From Edolisoma coerulescens (taxonomy: Eukaryota > Chordata > Aves > Passeriformes > Campephagidae): DNA of 64,000 bases. Both the position numbers and the translations under genes were made by a program. How positions within the stretch are numbered: position 1 is the stretch's first letter; each line of letters opens with the position of its first letter. The stretch covers positions 160,255 through 224,254 of the forward strand of contig VWZW01004118.1 of NCBI GenBank assembly GCA_013397115.1, written 5' to 3'. Under the pieces are notes generated by a model, which made no database searches, was not told the DNA's origin, and saw only the letters and a list, made by a program, of their open reading frames with translations. Of the stretch, positions 12,770 to 26,600 are shown piece by piece.

Positions 12770-13210
12770 TCTTTAAGGGGCAGCACTGATCGGGTTTGTG
12801 CGGCAGTAAAACACACCCAAGTCCCCAGGGACTCTGTGTGAGCAGCACCCCTGCTTGCAGGCAGTGAGGTAAGTTCTTCCCCTGCGGATCCTGCCGGGAC
12901 CCCTGCCAGCCCGCGGGATGCAGCTGAGGGCGTCTCCTGGGTCCCTGGCTCCTTTCTCAGCGCCCCAAGCCCCTCCTGCAGGCAGCTCTGCTGTGGCTTC
13001 CCCGACCTCCCACGTCCCTCCCTCGTCAGCAAGGCCCCGGAGAGCGAAAGCTCCGGGTGCTGCTGGACGCCGAACTGGGAGGTGCCGCGCTGGGACGGCC
13101 GTGGGTTAAATGGGGCCCGGTTCTCTCTCTGTTCACACGTGGGGCACAGGGACGCCAGCTCGGGGCGTCTCGGCCCCTCGTACTGAGTGCGCCAGCAGCA
13201 TATGGTTTCT
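12770..13210. promoter_or_regulatory. Orphan CpG island
   Basis: About 440 bp with roughly 60 percent G+C and about 30 CpG dinucleotides by eye, standing out from AT-rich flanks. CpG islands in vertebrates mark promoters or regulatory elements. It contains a consensus splice donor at 12869 on the plus strand. Open frames on both strands here (for example a 96-codon minus frame at 12742-13032) look like by-products of high G+C, with no domain motifs. It could be the promoter of a noncoding RNA, an alternative first exon, or a distal enhancer island. Confidence 0.55.
12863..12874 (+). other. Strong consensus splice donor in CpG island
   Basis: The text AGTGAG/gtaagt matches the extended vertebrate 5' splice-site consensus, with the GT at 12869-12870. 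There is no ATG in the roughly 120 bases upstream, so any exon ending here would be 5' noncoding or part of a long noncoding RNA. Confidence 0.35.
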
Positions 13211-13789
13211 GTGTTTCACTTCAGCTGAGAGCTGCGCGGCCTGGCCAAATGTCAGGAACTGTGTAAACAGATGTACAGATGATTTTTTTTTTTCTCTTAC
13301 ACAGCAGAGCTGTAACAGCTGTGCTCATGTTTGCTCAGCTTGTTCATGACTGTGTTGCAGTGACTAGAAAGTTTGGGGGGTTGGTTCAATTTTTGGTTTA
13401 TTTTCCACTTTTTTTTTTTTTTAATAGAGAGGAAGGAATGGCTTTAACCTCCCTAGGAACACAAAAGCCCTTCTACGTTCTTGCTGACAATGCATCACTG
13501 CTAGATTTTTTTTTTAAGCTTCTTGAAGCACATCATCAGATTTCTAAGAATAAGTCATTATTACATCTTATGCACTTTTCCAAAATACAGGAGGTTTTCC
13601 CAGCATCAAGGGATGGGATCAGTTGCTAGAAAATGTGATGTTTTTAGAGTCATCATTTTTTTATATGGAAAAAAAGCACTCTGTCATACACAGAAGGATC
13701 TGTGTAAAGCTTATTCACTGGTGCTACAACTTCATGGATATTATTTTTCAAGTATTTTCTTGTTATAGTCTGTTGTATTTTTTTTTCAG

Positions 13790-13844
13790 ATTGAAAGAGA
13801 AAGAGAAATCCACACCACCCAATTCTGACACAGAGAAATATTAA
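13790..13844 (+). CDS. Candidate terminal coding exon, unknown protein
   Basis: Begins after a strong acceptor (gtatttttttttcag, AG at 13788-13789). Its first base completes the codon left open by the exon at 10547-10622 (GA plus A, Glu). It then reads LKEKEKSTPPNSDTEKY and stops at TAA (13842-13844). The combined C-terminus would be basic, proline- and serine-rich and end in DTEKY. The following sequence is AT-rich like a 3' UTR up to an AATAAA at 14923. I cannot name the family. Confidence 0.3.
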
Positions 13845-14945
13845 GTTATATGCCCCTTCCTGAAAGCCTCATTTTTATGAGCATGTGATAATTAGTATGT
13901 ATTTATGTATAAATAATGTTATAATATATAATGACTGTGTGTTCCTAGAATGTTTCTTTGAAATAGAATTCCTGTTATTCTGATAATTCTAGCATTTTTT
14001 TATTTTAGTCACTGTGAAATTCTAATTGTGTTTGTAGAATTTGTAGAAATGTAAAATAGCCCAAGCTATTTTTATTCTATTTTTTTAAAATAATTGTAAA
14101 TTATTATATGAAAGCAAATTTTGTCAGCATTTAAAGTAATATCACATTTTGCATCTTATTGGCTACATGGTAAGTGAATGACATAGAAACAGTAGCATCA
14201 GCTTCTTTATTCATTCCACTTCCTGGAGGCACTGATTGGTTTTGTCCTCTGCATTTTATGAAACATGAGAACCTCTGAGGAATGAATCTTTATAATCTAA
14301 TCTGATCTAATGGAAGGGTGTTTAATCATACAGATATTTTTAAAAATACTGAATTCATACAAGCATGTGTCAGATCAACAACTATTTCATCTGGCTATCA
14401 CATGCAGAGGAATATTTCTGATATTACATTACATCTGTTAGATCCCATTAGAGAAGCACTTTATTAAATCTGAGTATTTAAAAAGTGATAAATTTATTAT
14501 TCTGTTAGGAAATTTTTAAAAAAGCATTTCAACTAGAGGAGGGAAAATTCATTTTTCTGTTTATATGGGCAGTGGAAAACCACAATATTTTGAAGTAATC
14601 TGATCATTTAATGAAAAACAATGGTTGCAAAAATAACAAAGCAATTTCCTAGAAAGTAGTGATTAATTTCTTTAAAGGATAGTTTCACTATTCAAGTTCA
14701 GAAGTGGTTTACAAGAGCAAAGTCGTTGTCAGTAAATTGTGATATTCCAGAAAAACTGGCTAAGAGAATGACTCTCTATAGTCTATCACACAGCAAAATT
14801 TAGGACAGTTTTGAGTCCTAGAAGGTTTTTTTTTTAATTTTTTTTTTCAGAGTTTTGGCTTATATATAAATTATTTGTGTTGTCATAAGAATGCTGTGAA
14901 GTGCCCCCAACCCTAAATTTCCAATAAATCATTTTATTCACAAAT
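13845..14945 (+). other. 3'UTR-like AT-rich tract of candidate transcript
   Basis: About 1.1 kb of strongly AT-rich sequence with many T and A runs. I saw no canonical AATAAA until 14923-14928 (tccaataaatcattt). This fits a 3' untranslated region downstream of the candidate stop codon, but AT-rich intergenic DNA can look the same. Confidence 0.25.
14923..14928 (+). terminator. Candidate polyadenylation signal AATAAA
   Basis: Canonical hexamer followed within 20 bases by T-rich sequence (cattttattcac). It would end the candidate transcript at about 14945. Confidence 0.3.
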
Positions 14946-17466
14946 TTTTAGACTCTGAAGTCCCTTAGCAAAGTGCACCAAGTCTGGCTAATCCACTAAA
15001 TACTAATCTGCAGAGAAAATACTTCCTCTGGTTACTCATGCTAGTCTTTATCAGGTGAGGTTAGTTAGATCTCCACACTCTCCACCTTGTGGGCTTCATA
15101 CAGAGAGCTTGTCCAGAAAACTTGCTAGTCTTGAGATGACACTGTGATTTCCGGTCCCCTTTAGCAGAACAAGTTAACCCACATAAGGGTGAAGCTTCTT
15201 GGTGAAGTAGAAACGTGACCACAAGAGGAGCCGGAGCACAGAAGCTGCTCGACTACAATCCTGCTTTCCTGTTTTCCTTAGCCAGGCACCAGACTGAGCC
15301 TTATAGCTGTGCAAGCCAATGCAGGAGCTATGCTGCACCCTTCCATGGTGAGGGTGACCAAGAGGAGATGGGCAGGGCTCTGCACAATGGTGTTCTGTTG
15401 ATCTGAAAGCATTGCCAGTGGACGATACACGAAGTTAGGTGGGGAACTTAGAATCCCAGCCACCTGCGGGCAGCTCTGAAAGAGCTCTGGCCTTGAGGTA
15501 GGTGGCATAGTTATGTTCCCATTCTGCCTAACTGTGTTGTGCACAGGGCCATGGCATTGTGTCGTTCATGCTAGGATCTGCTGTGTAATCTGTCGTGCTG
15601 GTAAGGCTCTGAGACATGAGTGGTTGGGCACTTGGCTGTGCACCTGCTTCTGTGCCAGATTCATCCCAAGCTGAACTAAACATCACCACTGGGGTATGCG
15701 TGGGATAGCAATGACAAAACTCCCACTGGCCTTCACATTTCACCCATTTACATTGTCTGAATACTGGAAACATGGGAGTATTCTGATCTCTATGAGCATT
15801 AGGAAGATGGGAGAATGGAGTGACTGGGGGGCATGGGGTTAATGGGAATATGAAGACAACTCAGTAGCAGCTTTGTCAGGGTTGCTACAGCTGTTCATAC
15901 CATTGCTTCTGCTCTTTAGCTGGAGAAGAGCTTTCATGATTAAAGCTCTTCATTTTTCCCTGCTGGTGTAGTCAGCCTAGCAGATATTCTTTCATAACAC
16001 TCCAAGATTTACAGCAGCAGCAGCCTTGCCTATAACTGGACTAAATCCAGAAAACAACCCTTAAACCACTCCATGTAACAGCAGCCAAATTCCACATACC
16101 AGTTAGAAAATTCACACAACATAGAGATCATCCAAGTGCTTGAGTGTTCTGATACTGACAAATGTATTCAGTTATTCCATTTTAATTTTCTGCAATATCT
16201 TGGCAGAGTTTGAAATACATTCACTTTCAGACTTAAGAGTCACTACAGCCTGGGGTAGGCAGCAGATAAGGCTCCTTTCACAGGATACCTTTCAACACCA
16301 TCTGTACTTTTCTTTGGGTTGCTAAGATCTGATAACTATAGTTTGAGGACAGCCTATTGTTTTAAAGTATTTATTGGGTTGTTTATTATGTTAGGAGTAA
16401 GACAGATTTTTCTGCTCTCATTTCACTGATTTCATAAATAAAAATTGCTACTGATACAAAGACAACCTTCATCAGAATTTCATTTTACGATACTTTTTAT
16501 TCACCAATTTCCTGACAATTTCCTTAAACTAGAAGCACAAGGTGTGTCTTGTGAAATGCCTATGTCTTGCAATTACAGAGAACTCTGAGGCTATGATATG
16601 CAACACTTGTTCTGCAGGAGGATTCACAGTAGCTGTTCAAGACCTAAATGTTCACTTTTCATTGCTAAGAAAGGCTTTTTTATTATTTTTGTGTCTTGTT
16701 GACCATGCGGTGCAGCCTCTGATTCAATGTGCAAAGTGCTATTCATTTCAAATCAGATCTATGCATTAGCTGTTTTAAAAAAGAAAGAGAAAATGTTTTA
16801 GTCAAACCATTATAACGTAACAGCTGATGGAAAGACTTCATTACATCATTGTATTTGTTAAGACCAGAGGAGACAACTCTGCTGTGGAGACATGCACTTG
16901 GGAACCAGGGTGTTTAAATGATAACTCAGATGATAAGCAGTCACCACAAACACAACCTGAGCATCTTGGTGTTCTTTTTGGCTATACACCTTAAGGAGAC
17001 TGCCACTTAAAATTCTCATTTAAAAAGAACTGTGTGTTGTATAATACAGCACCATAAGAGTCACCTATTAAGGTTCATTACATTACACCAAATGTGGGCA
17101 ATGTGATTTATAGTTACATATACATATATACACATACATATATATATATATATATGCAATCATAGTCACAAAAGAAAAATGCTGTCTTGTTAAGTTCCTG
17201 ATGAGAAATCTAGGACCATGAAAGTTGAGACAAGCCATTGACATGGAAGGGATTTGACAAAATATCAAACAGCTTCCTTATCTGTTGTCCACAATCATAC
17301 ACTCAGCTATTTTGAAAACTGTGTCCCATTACACACAATCTGTGGTTTCAGCCTGTTGGTGCTTGTCTGATTTATTCAGCTCCATGAGAGACAACCAAGA
17401 TGCTGGCATTTATTTCCAAAGTCACTCAATTCCCTTCAGAGCTGTGAAGGCTAAGGCATCTCTGCT
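14946..17466. other. Intergenic stretch, nothing recognised
   Basis: Mixed composition, with a slightly more GC-rich patch at about 15200-15750 that carries only short open frames on both strands. No gene family, RNA gene or known repeat could be supported. Confidence 0.5.
17116..17155. repeat. (AT)n/(ACAT)n microsatellite
   Basis: Alternating purine-pyrimidine run of ACATAT and TATATA words, about 40 bp. Confidence 0.9.
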
Positions 17467-17612
17467 GAGCCATGAAATGGTTGAGATTGGAAGGAGCCTC
17501 CTGCTCAAAGCAGGGTCACCAAGAGGAGCCTGCTGGGGCCATTCAGAGTTTGGGTTTGTGTTCATCCAAAGACAGAGAATCCACCACCTTCCTGGGCAAT
17601 CTGTTCACTGAC
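17467..17612 (-). mobile_element. Old CR1 3'-end fragment
   Basis: Reverse-strand CR1 3' UTR text: gttgagattggaaggagcct near the left end and ccaccaccttcctgggcaat near the right. It is truncated at both ends and diverged, so this is an old copy. Confidence 0.7.
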
Positions 17613-20600
17613 TTGTGTATCCTCCATAGCCTTTATTCAGAGTAGCAGTTTCACTGAAGTCACCAGTATATTCACTTGTAGTCCCCCCGGCCTGAGAAGG
17701 GAAAGTATGATGACAGCAAGTGATACTGAGGTAGTGAACAGTCAGCGAGACAGACAGCAGAGTCACAGGCAGATACATTACTAAGCAAACACAGGAACCA
17801 ACTGGCAGTGTTAAGTGCTTAATATTAGAAAGTTTTTTAAAATAGGTTGTGTGGAAAGAAGCTGTAATACACAAAGGAAAAGTATATTATTACTATCATC
17901 TCATTTGACTGATAGTTGCCTTACAGTTGACCTACAGCACTGGCTTTAACCCTTTCATTGCTGTATTTAATTGCTATATATTTTCAGAGCTGTTTCATCC
18001 TCAGTCCAGCCTGTCCTTGATTAGAGATCTACAACGCAAAAATGTGAACTGTTTCCCACTAAAAAATATGTAATATGATGTCTAAACACTCAGTCTCTTT
18101 CTAAATCTTCAGCTTTTACAGTTATAAAAGGAATCTTCTGGACCATACAAGTGGTAGTGTTCTTAAACTCTCTGTCTATAAAAGCTTTTCAGAACCAAAT
18201 TTTTCTACTGTTATCGTCCTGGGATTTGACACTGCAACAACAGCAACAAAACTTGACATATATTTCTCAGACTTAGGAAAGAAAGCTCTGTAAGCCATCA
18301 CTGTAACTCCCAATAACAACAGCTTAGTAGAAAATACCAGTTTTTCCTCTACATACGTAGTGCTTATTTTTTTAAAAAGCAAGTGATTTTTAAGTGTCAT
18401 CATAATTGCCTTTCTGGTTTTTTGTTTGAGGTTTTAATGTCCATTTTTAGTGTTATTCCCAGTCATAGACAAGTTAGTTTTGATACAGCTGTTTTAAAAT
18501 AAAATTTAAACAAAATAAAACATTGCATGCTATGGATGACCAGAAAATAATCCCTTTGTAGTAAAATGGAGTTTTAATGTGAGTCAGAAAAAAAGTATTT
18601 TTTCATGAAAAAAAGTGTGAAATATTGCTGATGTTTTCTGAAAAACATAATTTTGATGTAAAATTCTCAGATGGCTAAGCTGATTAACATTTCCTGCTGA
18701 TTTCTAAATCAGAAAAGAGAATGACAGCACAAGAAACAGCAACTTTCCTTTTTATATTACAAGATGTAATACTGGTATCTAAATCCACTTTCGCTCGAGA
18801 TATACCTGAACTCATATACACCTGTATCTAGATCACTGCTCAGAGTACAAATGTTTCTCTACAATAAGCAACTTCCACATGAAACATTTTCAATTGTATT
18901 ACAAATAGGATCAACACTATATCTATATTCTGCTGCAGATTGTAACAGCCCCTTGTAAAACATCTACTTGTCTCTGCAGAACAGACCTCTCAGACACAGA
19001 AAGCAGCAGTATCTCAAAAGCAGCCATCAGCCATAAGTCCCATAAGTCATAAACCATGTGACATAAGTCACACTCGCTAAATCTAAATAGAAGGAGCTTC
19101 AGTACAATTCTATTTCAATGCAAATTCACTCCTTGAGGGGCTGGGGCATGGCCTTTGGAGCATGTGTTTATGTGGGTGTGATATTCAAACCCAGCTTTTA
19201 CACCTGGAGTTTCAGTGCTCATGTCCATTTTAATAATTTATGGTCATTTGCTATTGCTTCAAAAAGCCTCACAGGTCTTTTATTATTTGTCAGCTCCAGA
19301 ATATGGTGAAGTGTCAAATCTAATTTTTCTCACAGCTCCTGCATGCCAGTAGTTTGCAATCAGAAGAGATACTGGACTGAATCACTATGCAATTTCCATC
19401 ACCAAAGTAAAAAATTGCTGTAGGGGTTCTGGTCTTCAAATAGATGGCAAAGAAATGCAAAACAGTGTAGTTCAGCAGCACAGGGTACTGCAGAGTTTCA
19501 TGGTCATTGCTATGTTTTGTGCTGGGAGCTGTACTTTCTGGTAATTGATTGCATAAAAATTTCTCAAAATTTAAAGTCATATTGAAACAAAACAGAAGCT
19601 TGCTTAGTACATGACTTCAATTTACCAATTACACATAAATTCTACAAGCAATTCTGGTAGATGTTGGCTACTTTACTGCCAGCACTTCCATCCAAACACT
19701 TGTACCTCAAAGCTGGGGAGCTTCGTTTGGTGGAGAGCCACAGCAACAGAAAGAATTGATGAGAACAATGCTCCAAATGCATACCTGAGTATGTGCATGT
19801 GCAAGCAATCAGGACTCCCTGAGCATGATCCTGCTAAGAGGTGGCTTGGCATCTCCTCCCACAGGTTTCAGCAGACCTGGGCCAGCTCTCTCACAGCCAG
19901 GTAGCTTGTTGGTTGCCATCAGTGGCAGTGAGCCACACAAACCCACATCCCTGCTGATGGTACTGCAGGTGGCAAGTCTCTGGTGCAGGGATAGGGTTAC
20001 ACCGCTCAGGGCAGAAAAATCTGAGATTTTTCTGGAGATTGTTGTGGTGGACCACATCTGCAAGAATCCTGCTTCCAAAAATCTCTTTGGAAAAGGAAAG
20101 AAGTTGTCAAAGTTATTTGGAGCAGAGTAAGACTTCTAAAAATGCAGTCCCTTGGTCTCACCTTGGGGATGTGCTAATAGAAAAAACAGCCTTAAAGAGT
20201 TCCTGATGTATAGTAATCGGAAATTAAGTAAATGCTTGAACACTTAATAGAGCATTATATTGAATGGTTGAACAAACATCTTCTGTAGCTGAGGGAGTCT
20301 GTGCACTTTCAGCTCATTAGTATCTATGTGAGCCCTTCAAAACCTATATGTACAAATCCACCTTTGCTCAAGCTCAGGTGAAGGATGGGGGGCAGGGTGA
20401 CAAGCTGAGATGAGAGAGAGCAGATGGAAGGGGATCAAGAATGTCATTATCCTTACGGAAGTTGAGAATAGTTTTCCTGTCATCACGCACCAAACAGATC
20501 TCCAATGATGGTTTGAACATCCAGAACTGATGATTACATAAGTTCTTGCATCAGGACAGATTTGAAGTTGCTATACTGACTGTCCCAGTTACAGCTTTTA

Positions 20601-23600
20601 AAACACTAGGCATCGTCCCCCTATAGTAAATAACTGCATATACAAATTGTCAAATTATATATTGTATTTTATGTATTACAGAAATTATGTATTGATATCT
20701 CATAACGGGAGTTTTAAGGTATATATTGACCAAACATGCAAGCAGATACCTGACATCCTTACCATTTTCAAAAGTACTGCAATAGTAGCTTTATGTATTC
20801 ACATTCCTGTGTATCTTGGCAAGGACGGTGACGTAACCTCTGTTTGTGTAAATAATTGTAGTATAGTGGTTTGAGCCTGTGTAACATGGTTGAAAAAAAC
20901 AGAGGTGACAGTAAGACAAAAATCATGCAGCTGTGAGGTGGCACCAAGCTCGCCCTTGAAGTGTTGTTGTTTAGATTGCTTTTTTCTTTACTATTTTACA
21001 GACAACAAAAAGACAAGTGAAGTTACTGAAGCAGTAAATAAACAAGAAACAGAAAGGATAAAAAGACCTCACAATTTATCCTGAAAGGAGAGAGTCAATA
21101 TATTTGTGTTTCTCATGAAAGTCAAAGCTTATGGGCAAAACAACTCATCTAAACAAAAAAGCTTAAAAAACGTTTGCACGGAAAGACGTAGGTATGTGTC
21201 TGCGTACCTCCACATGCACACACAGGCACACCCACATATAATGTACACATAGAAAAAGTCTCGTGTGACAAGATGTTAGCTTCATCTGCTTATATTGATG
21301 AGATCATGCGGGAGATGAAGTCATAGAAAACAAATTGGAGTAACAGGTTTCTCATTCACAGACCTGCTACAAGGTGTTTTAAAAGTCATTGTGTTTTCCT
21401 CTTCTTCTTTCTTTTCTATTTAGATAATAACGTAAATCCCAAGCCCTTGACAGAGCTTGCTGCGTAGCTGCAGAATGCTTTACTCTGTGGAATCCCAAAC
21501 TAGTTGAAATCTCTTGGCTTTGATGTAATAACAGTAACAGATAAACCCATTTTACTATTTTCATAAATGCAAGTGCATTTTCAAGAACTGAATGTCACAC
21601 TCTCCTGGATGTCTTGCAGATGAGCTGCAGTATACCACTTGAATTTACCCTTATGTCAAATTTTGGATCCTTGCAAGGCTGCTTAGGTACTGTGAAAGGT
21701 TCAGCCAAATAAACTTCTAAGGTCCTTTCCAAAACAGGCTGATTTATGATGCCATGATTTATCAAATGAAATTTGGACCTCTATATGGCAAGTGACAGCA
21801 AAGATTGAACCAGTTGGCCAAGTTCATTCCTCAGATGATGGATTTCAGTGAGACTGGGGAGCAAGTTATTTCATCCAATGTCTGTGGATATAATATAACC
21901 TATTTTGTTTTGCAAAACGTTCAGTAGGAGCAACTAGAGGATTTCACAGAGTAACATATCACTTAGAGCAGCAATGGGAACAGAATGGAGGTCATCATAC
22001 CAGGTTAAAATTTTAATGAAATGCAGCTTCTGTATCAATGCTATTTCTCCTACTGATCTTAGTAAATGTAGTGATAAAGATAAAATTGAAAACCTGAACA
22101 GATTTCTGGGCCTTCATTATCTGAATTAAAAATGAAGAGGAATTGTGTTTTAAAATGGTCGTTGCCTCTTAACAGGACATTTGGAAGGCTGAACAAGGCA
22201 ATGGGATTAAGTAGCAGACTCAATAAAAAGGAACCAAATAAATTTAACTGATGGAATGAGGAAAAAATAAGACAGTCAGAATTCTTCTGTTCCTGGATCT
22301 TCCTGATCTTCCTGGATCTCTGAGTCTAACTTGAGATAATGATAGTAAACTCTCAGTCATCCTCAGGTAACATCTTCAAGGTCTTGAGTAGTTGGTGAAA
22401 AGTACTGTAAAAGAGATGTTCAACACTTTAAATGGCAGACTGTTTAAAAACAAAATCCAGATGTGTAATTTAATAACTTGACAAATTATTTGTCCTGGTT
22501 TTCAGATGCATTGAAAATGTGCCGTAATCTTTCACAAGAGTTAGCAGCCATGATAGTTTGAAAAATAAGCTTAAGTGAAGGTATCTACATCTGTGCAGTC
22601 ATTACATTAATCAGTTTTAACATGTTATCTGCAAATCAGGATTCAAGCAGTTTGTGTTTGCATTATCTCTTTGCATGGGTTTTCTCTCTGAAAAAAAGCA
22701 CGTCTCACAAAATGTTGAAGACAGCTTCAGTTTTTGGTTTTGTGATTTGGGTGAGTGCTTGGAAAGCTAAGAATGCCAGACTTCCTCAAAAAGAAATGCA
22801 TTTTCACAGACAAAGCCAATGACTACATTTTCAGAAAGAAGCAGAAGGAATAATGGAAGAAATTGTCCCATATCTTGTCTCTAACAGGAGATCTTTCTCA
22901 CATCCCTCTCTACTGTTACTAGGTAAAACTAAAAGTTATCATCACTGCCCCTAACAGCTTGACACACTATTCCTTCTTCTTCTTTGCCAGCAATACCTTA
23001 CCTGGCTGCAGACCTCAGGACAGAAAGATCTTACTTGCCACACATGATCCATTGCACATACCATCTCTGTGCTACCTAGCAAGGTACATTTGTTTCATTC
23101 ACAATTTCAAGTAATGCAGGGCACAAATCTGTCAGCTTCTTAAGACCACGGCCTGGTTGAGAGGTGCTTCTGTCTGCAGAGTCCCTGGGAAATTGTGTAA
23201 ACTGGTATCTAGCCAGGATTCTGGCCTCCAACCAGAACACTGCCCAAATGAAAGGCATTTTTCTATATTTCTACGCTTCTACATGATGCTACGGAGCATT
23301 GCTTCCCACCAAGATGCTGCTCCAGTTGGTTTCTTTCTGCAGGGGTTTTTCTGCATGAAAACTGCACTGCAAGGTGTGCTTTACATGTGGGGCTATGAGC
23401 ACACAGAGTTCAAGTATAAAAAAGGTACTATTTCTATACTTCCGGAATACAACACCACAAGCTTTCTTTGAGAAGCTCACCTAGATGATCCATTGAACTC
23501 CATGAGTTTCAAGTGCCCTGAGCAGATGTCACCCACTGCCCCATAAGCTCAAGCCAAAAGATAATATTGATTACATGAATTTCCAGGTCTGAGCCATGCA

Positions 23601-26600
23601 GTGAATATTCTATTGGCCTCACAAGTTCAGAGATCCTAAATGTACAGCTAGGCATTGGGAAACACCTGGCACAGGGAATTAAAAGTAGGCTGGGTGAGCA
23701 AGACGTTAAGGCAAATTTAGACAGGCCAAAATTCCCTGTACTTACAAAAAGTCAACATGGCTGTTGTCTGTGCTAGTGATAGAATTAAACTGAGAAAATT
23801 TGCTGTTTTAAGTAATTCACTGCTAGTTGTAATGATTCTTCACTGCCAGTGCATTACCAGATAAATGACTCATCATTTACACTACAAGCAACTGGGTATT
23901 GAAGCCACTCTTCCAAGTGGGTAGAAAGCCAGCTGCTTCGATAGGCATGCTGTAGACTCTGACTCCTGGATCAGCATACCACTCTAGGAGCCTATAGCTG
24001 AAATGTGATGAGCACAATCTGCTTCAAATTAATCCTGATTACAGATAACCTTCCATTAAGTTTTTAATATACAACCAAGAGAAGGCTGCTCCTCTACAGC
24101 ACTTTGTCTGATACAGGAGTCTTTCAGAGCACAAACTACTTACTGAGGCAAAGATTAAAATGAAGAATTGGTCACAGCTGTACCTTTCACCTCTGAGTGA
24201 AATGCGGGACATTTCCAACCTTAAAGCTCTTCTAGGCTGCATGTTCTCGTGATTTGCTACTGTTGGCAAGGCTTGGTGATGAGTGCAGCATAGGCCCCTG
24301 TAAATGCCAAGGCTGCAAGCTGATTACAGTGCTGGAGCTGTTGAACAGTTGCCAAAAAAGTCATGCCTCTACAACCATTGCACTGCTAAATGTTGTTGTT
24401 TAACTTTGTTAAAAGGTTTGGGAACGACTAGACAAACTGTTCATTCCTTTTACTCACATATTACTCAGACTAAGTAGCAGTTTTTTCTAAAATGCTTCTA
24501 ATGTTTTCAAGAGTCTGCTCAAGGAGTAACTCCTACTGAGGATGACTAATAGCAGTACAGTTTGGGGCTTTGCTCTCTGTGGTATTTTGCAGCTTTAGGG
24601 ATTTCTCCTATTCAAATCAAGTGGACATTTTGTCGCCAATTTCAATATGACTTGACTGTGTGGGTATTAAAGAATTCAAATTAATGCAGTGATATAGAAA
24701 ATTCTCCATTAACACCTTGACTATCTAAGAACTCTGTTCATTACAAGACAAGAAGTTTGTAGAAGAATATTGCCCAAGGGTGTTCGAAAATTTCATCTTT
24801 AGTGTTACCAAGTATGTTTTTTGAGTTACTTTATTCAGCTGCTTCTTGTACCGGTTTTGACAGACATACGGTGAAATTTGTCCTTCTGCCCAGAATGCAA
24901 AATAAGTCCCAGTTCTCAGACTGGCTTTCTCTCAATCCTTAAAGATTTTTCTCTTAATGATTGCTGTTATAGTACTATACATAACTTTCATGTGTATCTA
25001 CCATCTATCATATGGAAGGTTTCAAATCAAGGTTTCATTTTGTAATTATATTGTTGGTCTGCTTCAACAGAAACTGAACTTGAATTCTACTATTAGGGTG
25101 TTTCATATGTTTCTCTGCTCTCAAAAATTGTCTCCTAAACAGTTCCCTGTATCTCCACATAAAGTACTACCACCGTAAATTTGTACGAGCAACCATAGAA
25201 GGAAAATACTTGAGCTGTGATAGGGAGGGCAGTTGTTTTGTGGCTTAACTGTGAGTAGAGTGGCAGAACTTTCTTAGCCCTTCCAAAAGCCCTTTAGTAG
25301 AGGATTTATTTCACAAAACTTAATTTCTTTGTGTAAAATAAACCTGTGTTACATATTTTTAGATTAAATAATTTCACATTAATATGCTATAAATTGACCT
25401 GCTGTTGCTTACCTGCAGGAAATCAGATTTTTAAAGTTACATGAACAAAACAGTTGATAAGCAAAATAGCAGTTAGAAAACTTCAGCACTGACACTGACA
25501 GACTCAAATTAGTTTCTAGTTTTGGCAGGGAGGCTTGAGATACAAAAATGCAAAATTTCTGGTGAGACTTGATATGAAAGCACACTCATACATTCTTGTG
25601 TAATTCTTTTTGCTGAAGACATGTACAATACTAAAAAATTCTAATCCATTCAAAATACTCGGGCCCTAAAGTGGTTCTTCTTGTACACATTAATAGCTTA
25701 TATATGGAGAATTTTGTAATTCTGTTTTGATCCTCATGGATACTGCCATGAAATAAATCATAACAAAGTGAATTCAGCTGGAGAAGTTCTGTAAAACTAT
25801 GGAACTGGGGCACCAAGGCCAGTGCACAGAGGTTTTCATGTCCAGTTTGTAGTTGGCTAATTGTGTGTATGCAGAGACGCTTGGGCTGAGACTCTAAGCA
25901 TTGCAGCAATACAAATCAACAAGATTAGCTGCTGGACTATCTTTTCTCTGTATGTTTCAGGAATAAGCATGATATTCAGGAAGCTTCTATGTGCTGGTCA
26001 GATGCCTTACTGTGTCCAGAGTCAGGATGAAAATCATGTTCATCAGTGACACAGAGAAAATAATCAAATCATCTCAACAGAAGGTCAGTTTTACTTTCCT
26101 GCTAGATGAAGTGAGAAACGAGAAGGAAGAATTATCCTTGGAATGTTCTCAATCTCTTCCTCATTCTGACTCCTGAGTTTCAAAAGCCATAAATCATAGT
26201 CAGAGCTTCCAGGGTGTTTTTCTTTTAAAGAGTCTCCTTTAAATACTCATAAAATATTTAACAAACGTTCAGTCTGGGCAGTGAGCCAAGAAAACATCAC
26301 TAGGCAATGCCACAGTTCAGTTCAAGACCCCAGCCCTACTCCAGTAGGTCACTAGACTGTGGTGGTCCAGACCAGGGCACTGAGCAAATAGTTGCAGACA
26401 GAAGCCGCTGTCCCAGAGGAGGAAGGAACACTGTACCTTCGCAAGCGTGTAAGCAAAATTCACAGGGCATGGCTGAACCACAACCCATGATGCAGATTTC
26501 TACAGGGCACTAATAATACCTGATGTTTTCTGCATAGGTATACTTCTCATTATATTCCTGTGGGAAAATTGTTCTAAATGACCAAGTTATTTCTGTTTTG

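Noticed and set aside
13279..13629. 116-codon open frame
   Set aside because: Crosses T-rich tracts that translate as poly-Phe. No recognisable protein signature.
19825..20130. 101-codon open frame
   Set aside because: No domain, no splice context, and an overlapping frame on the other strand. Most likely chance in a slightly GC-richer patch.
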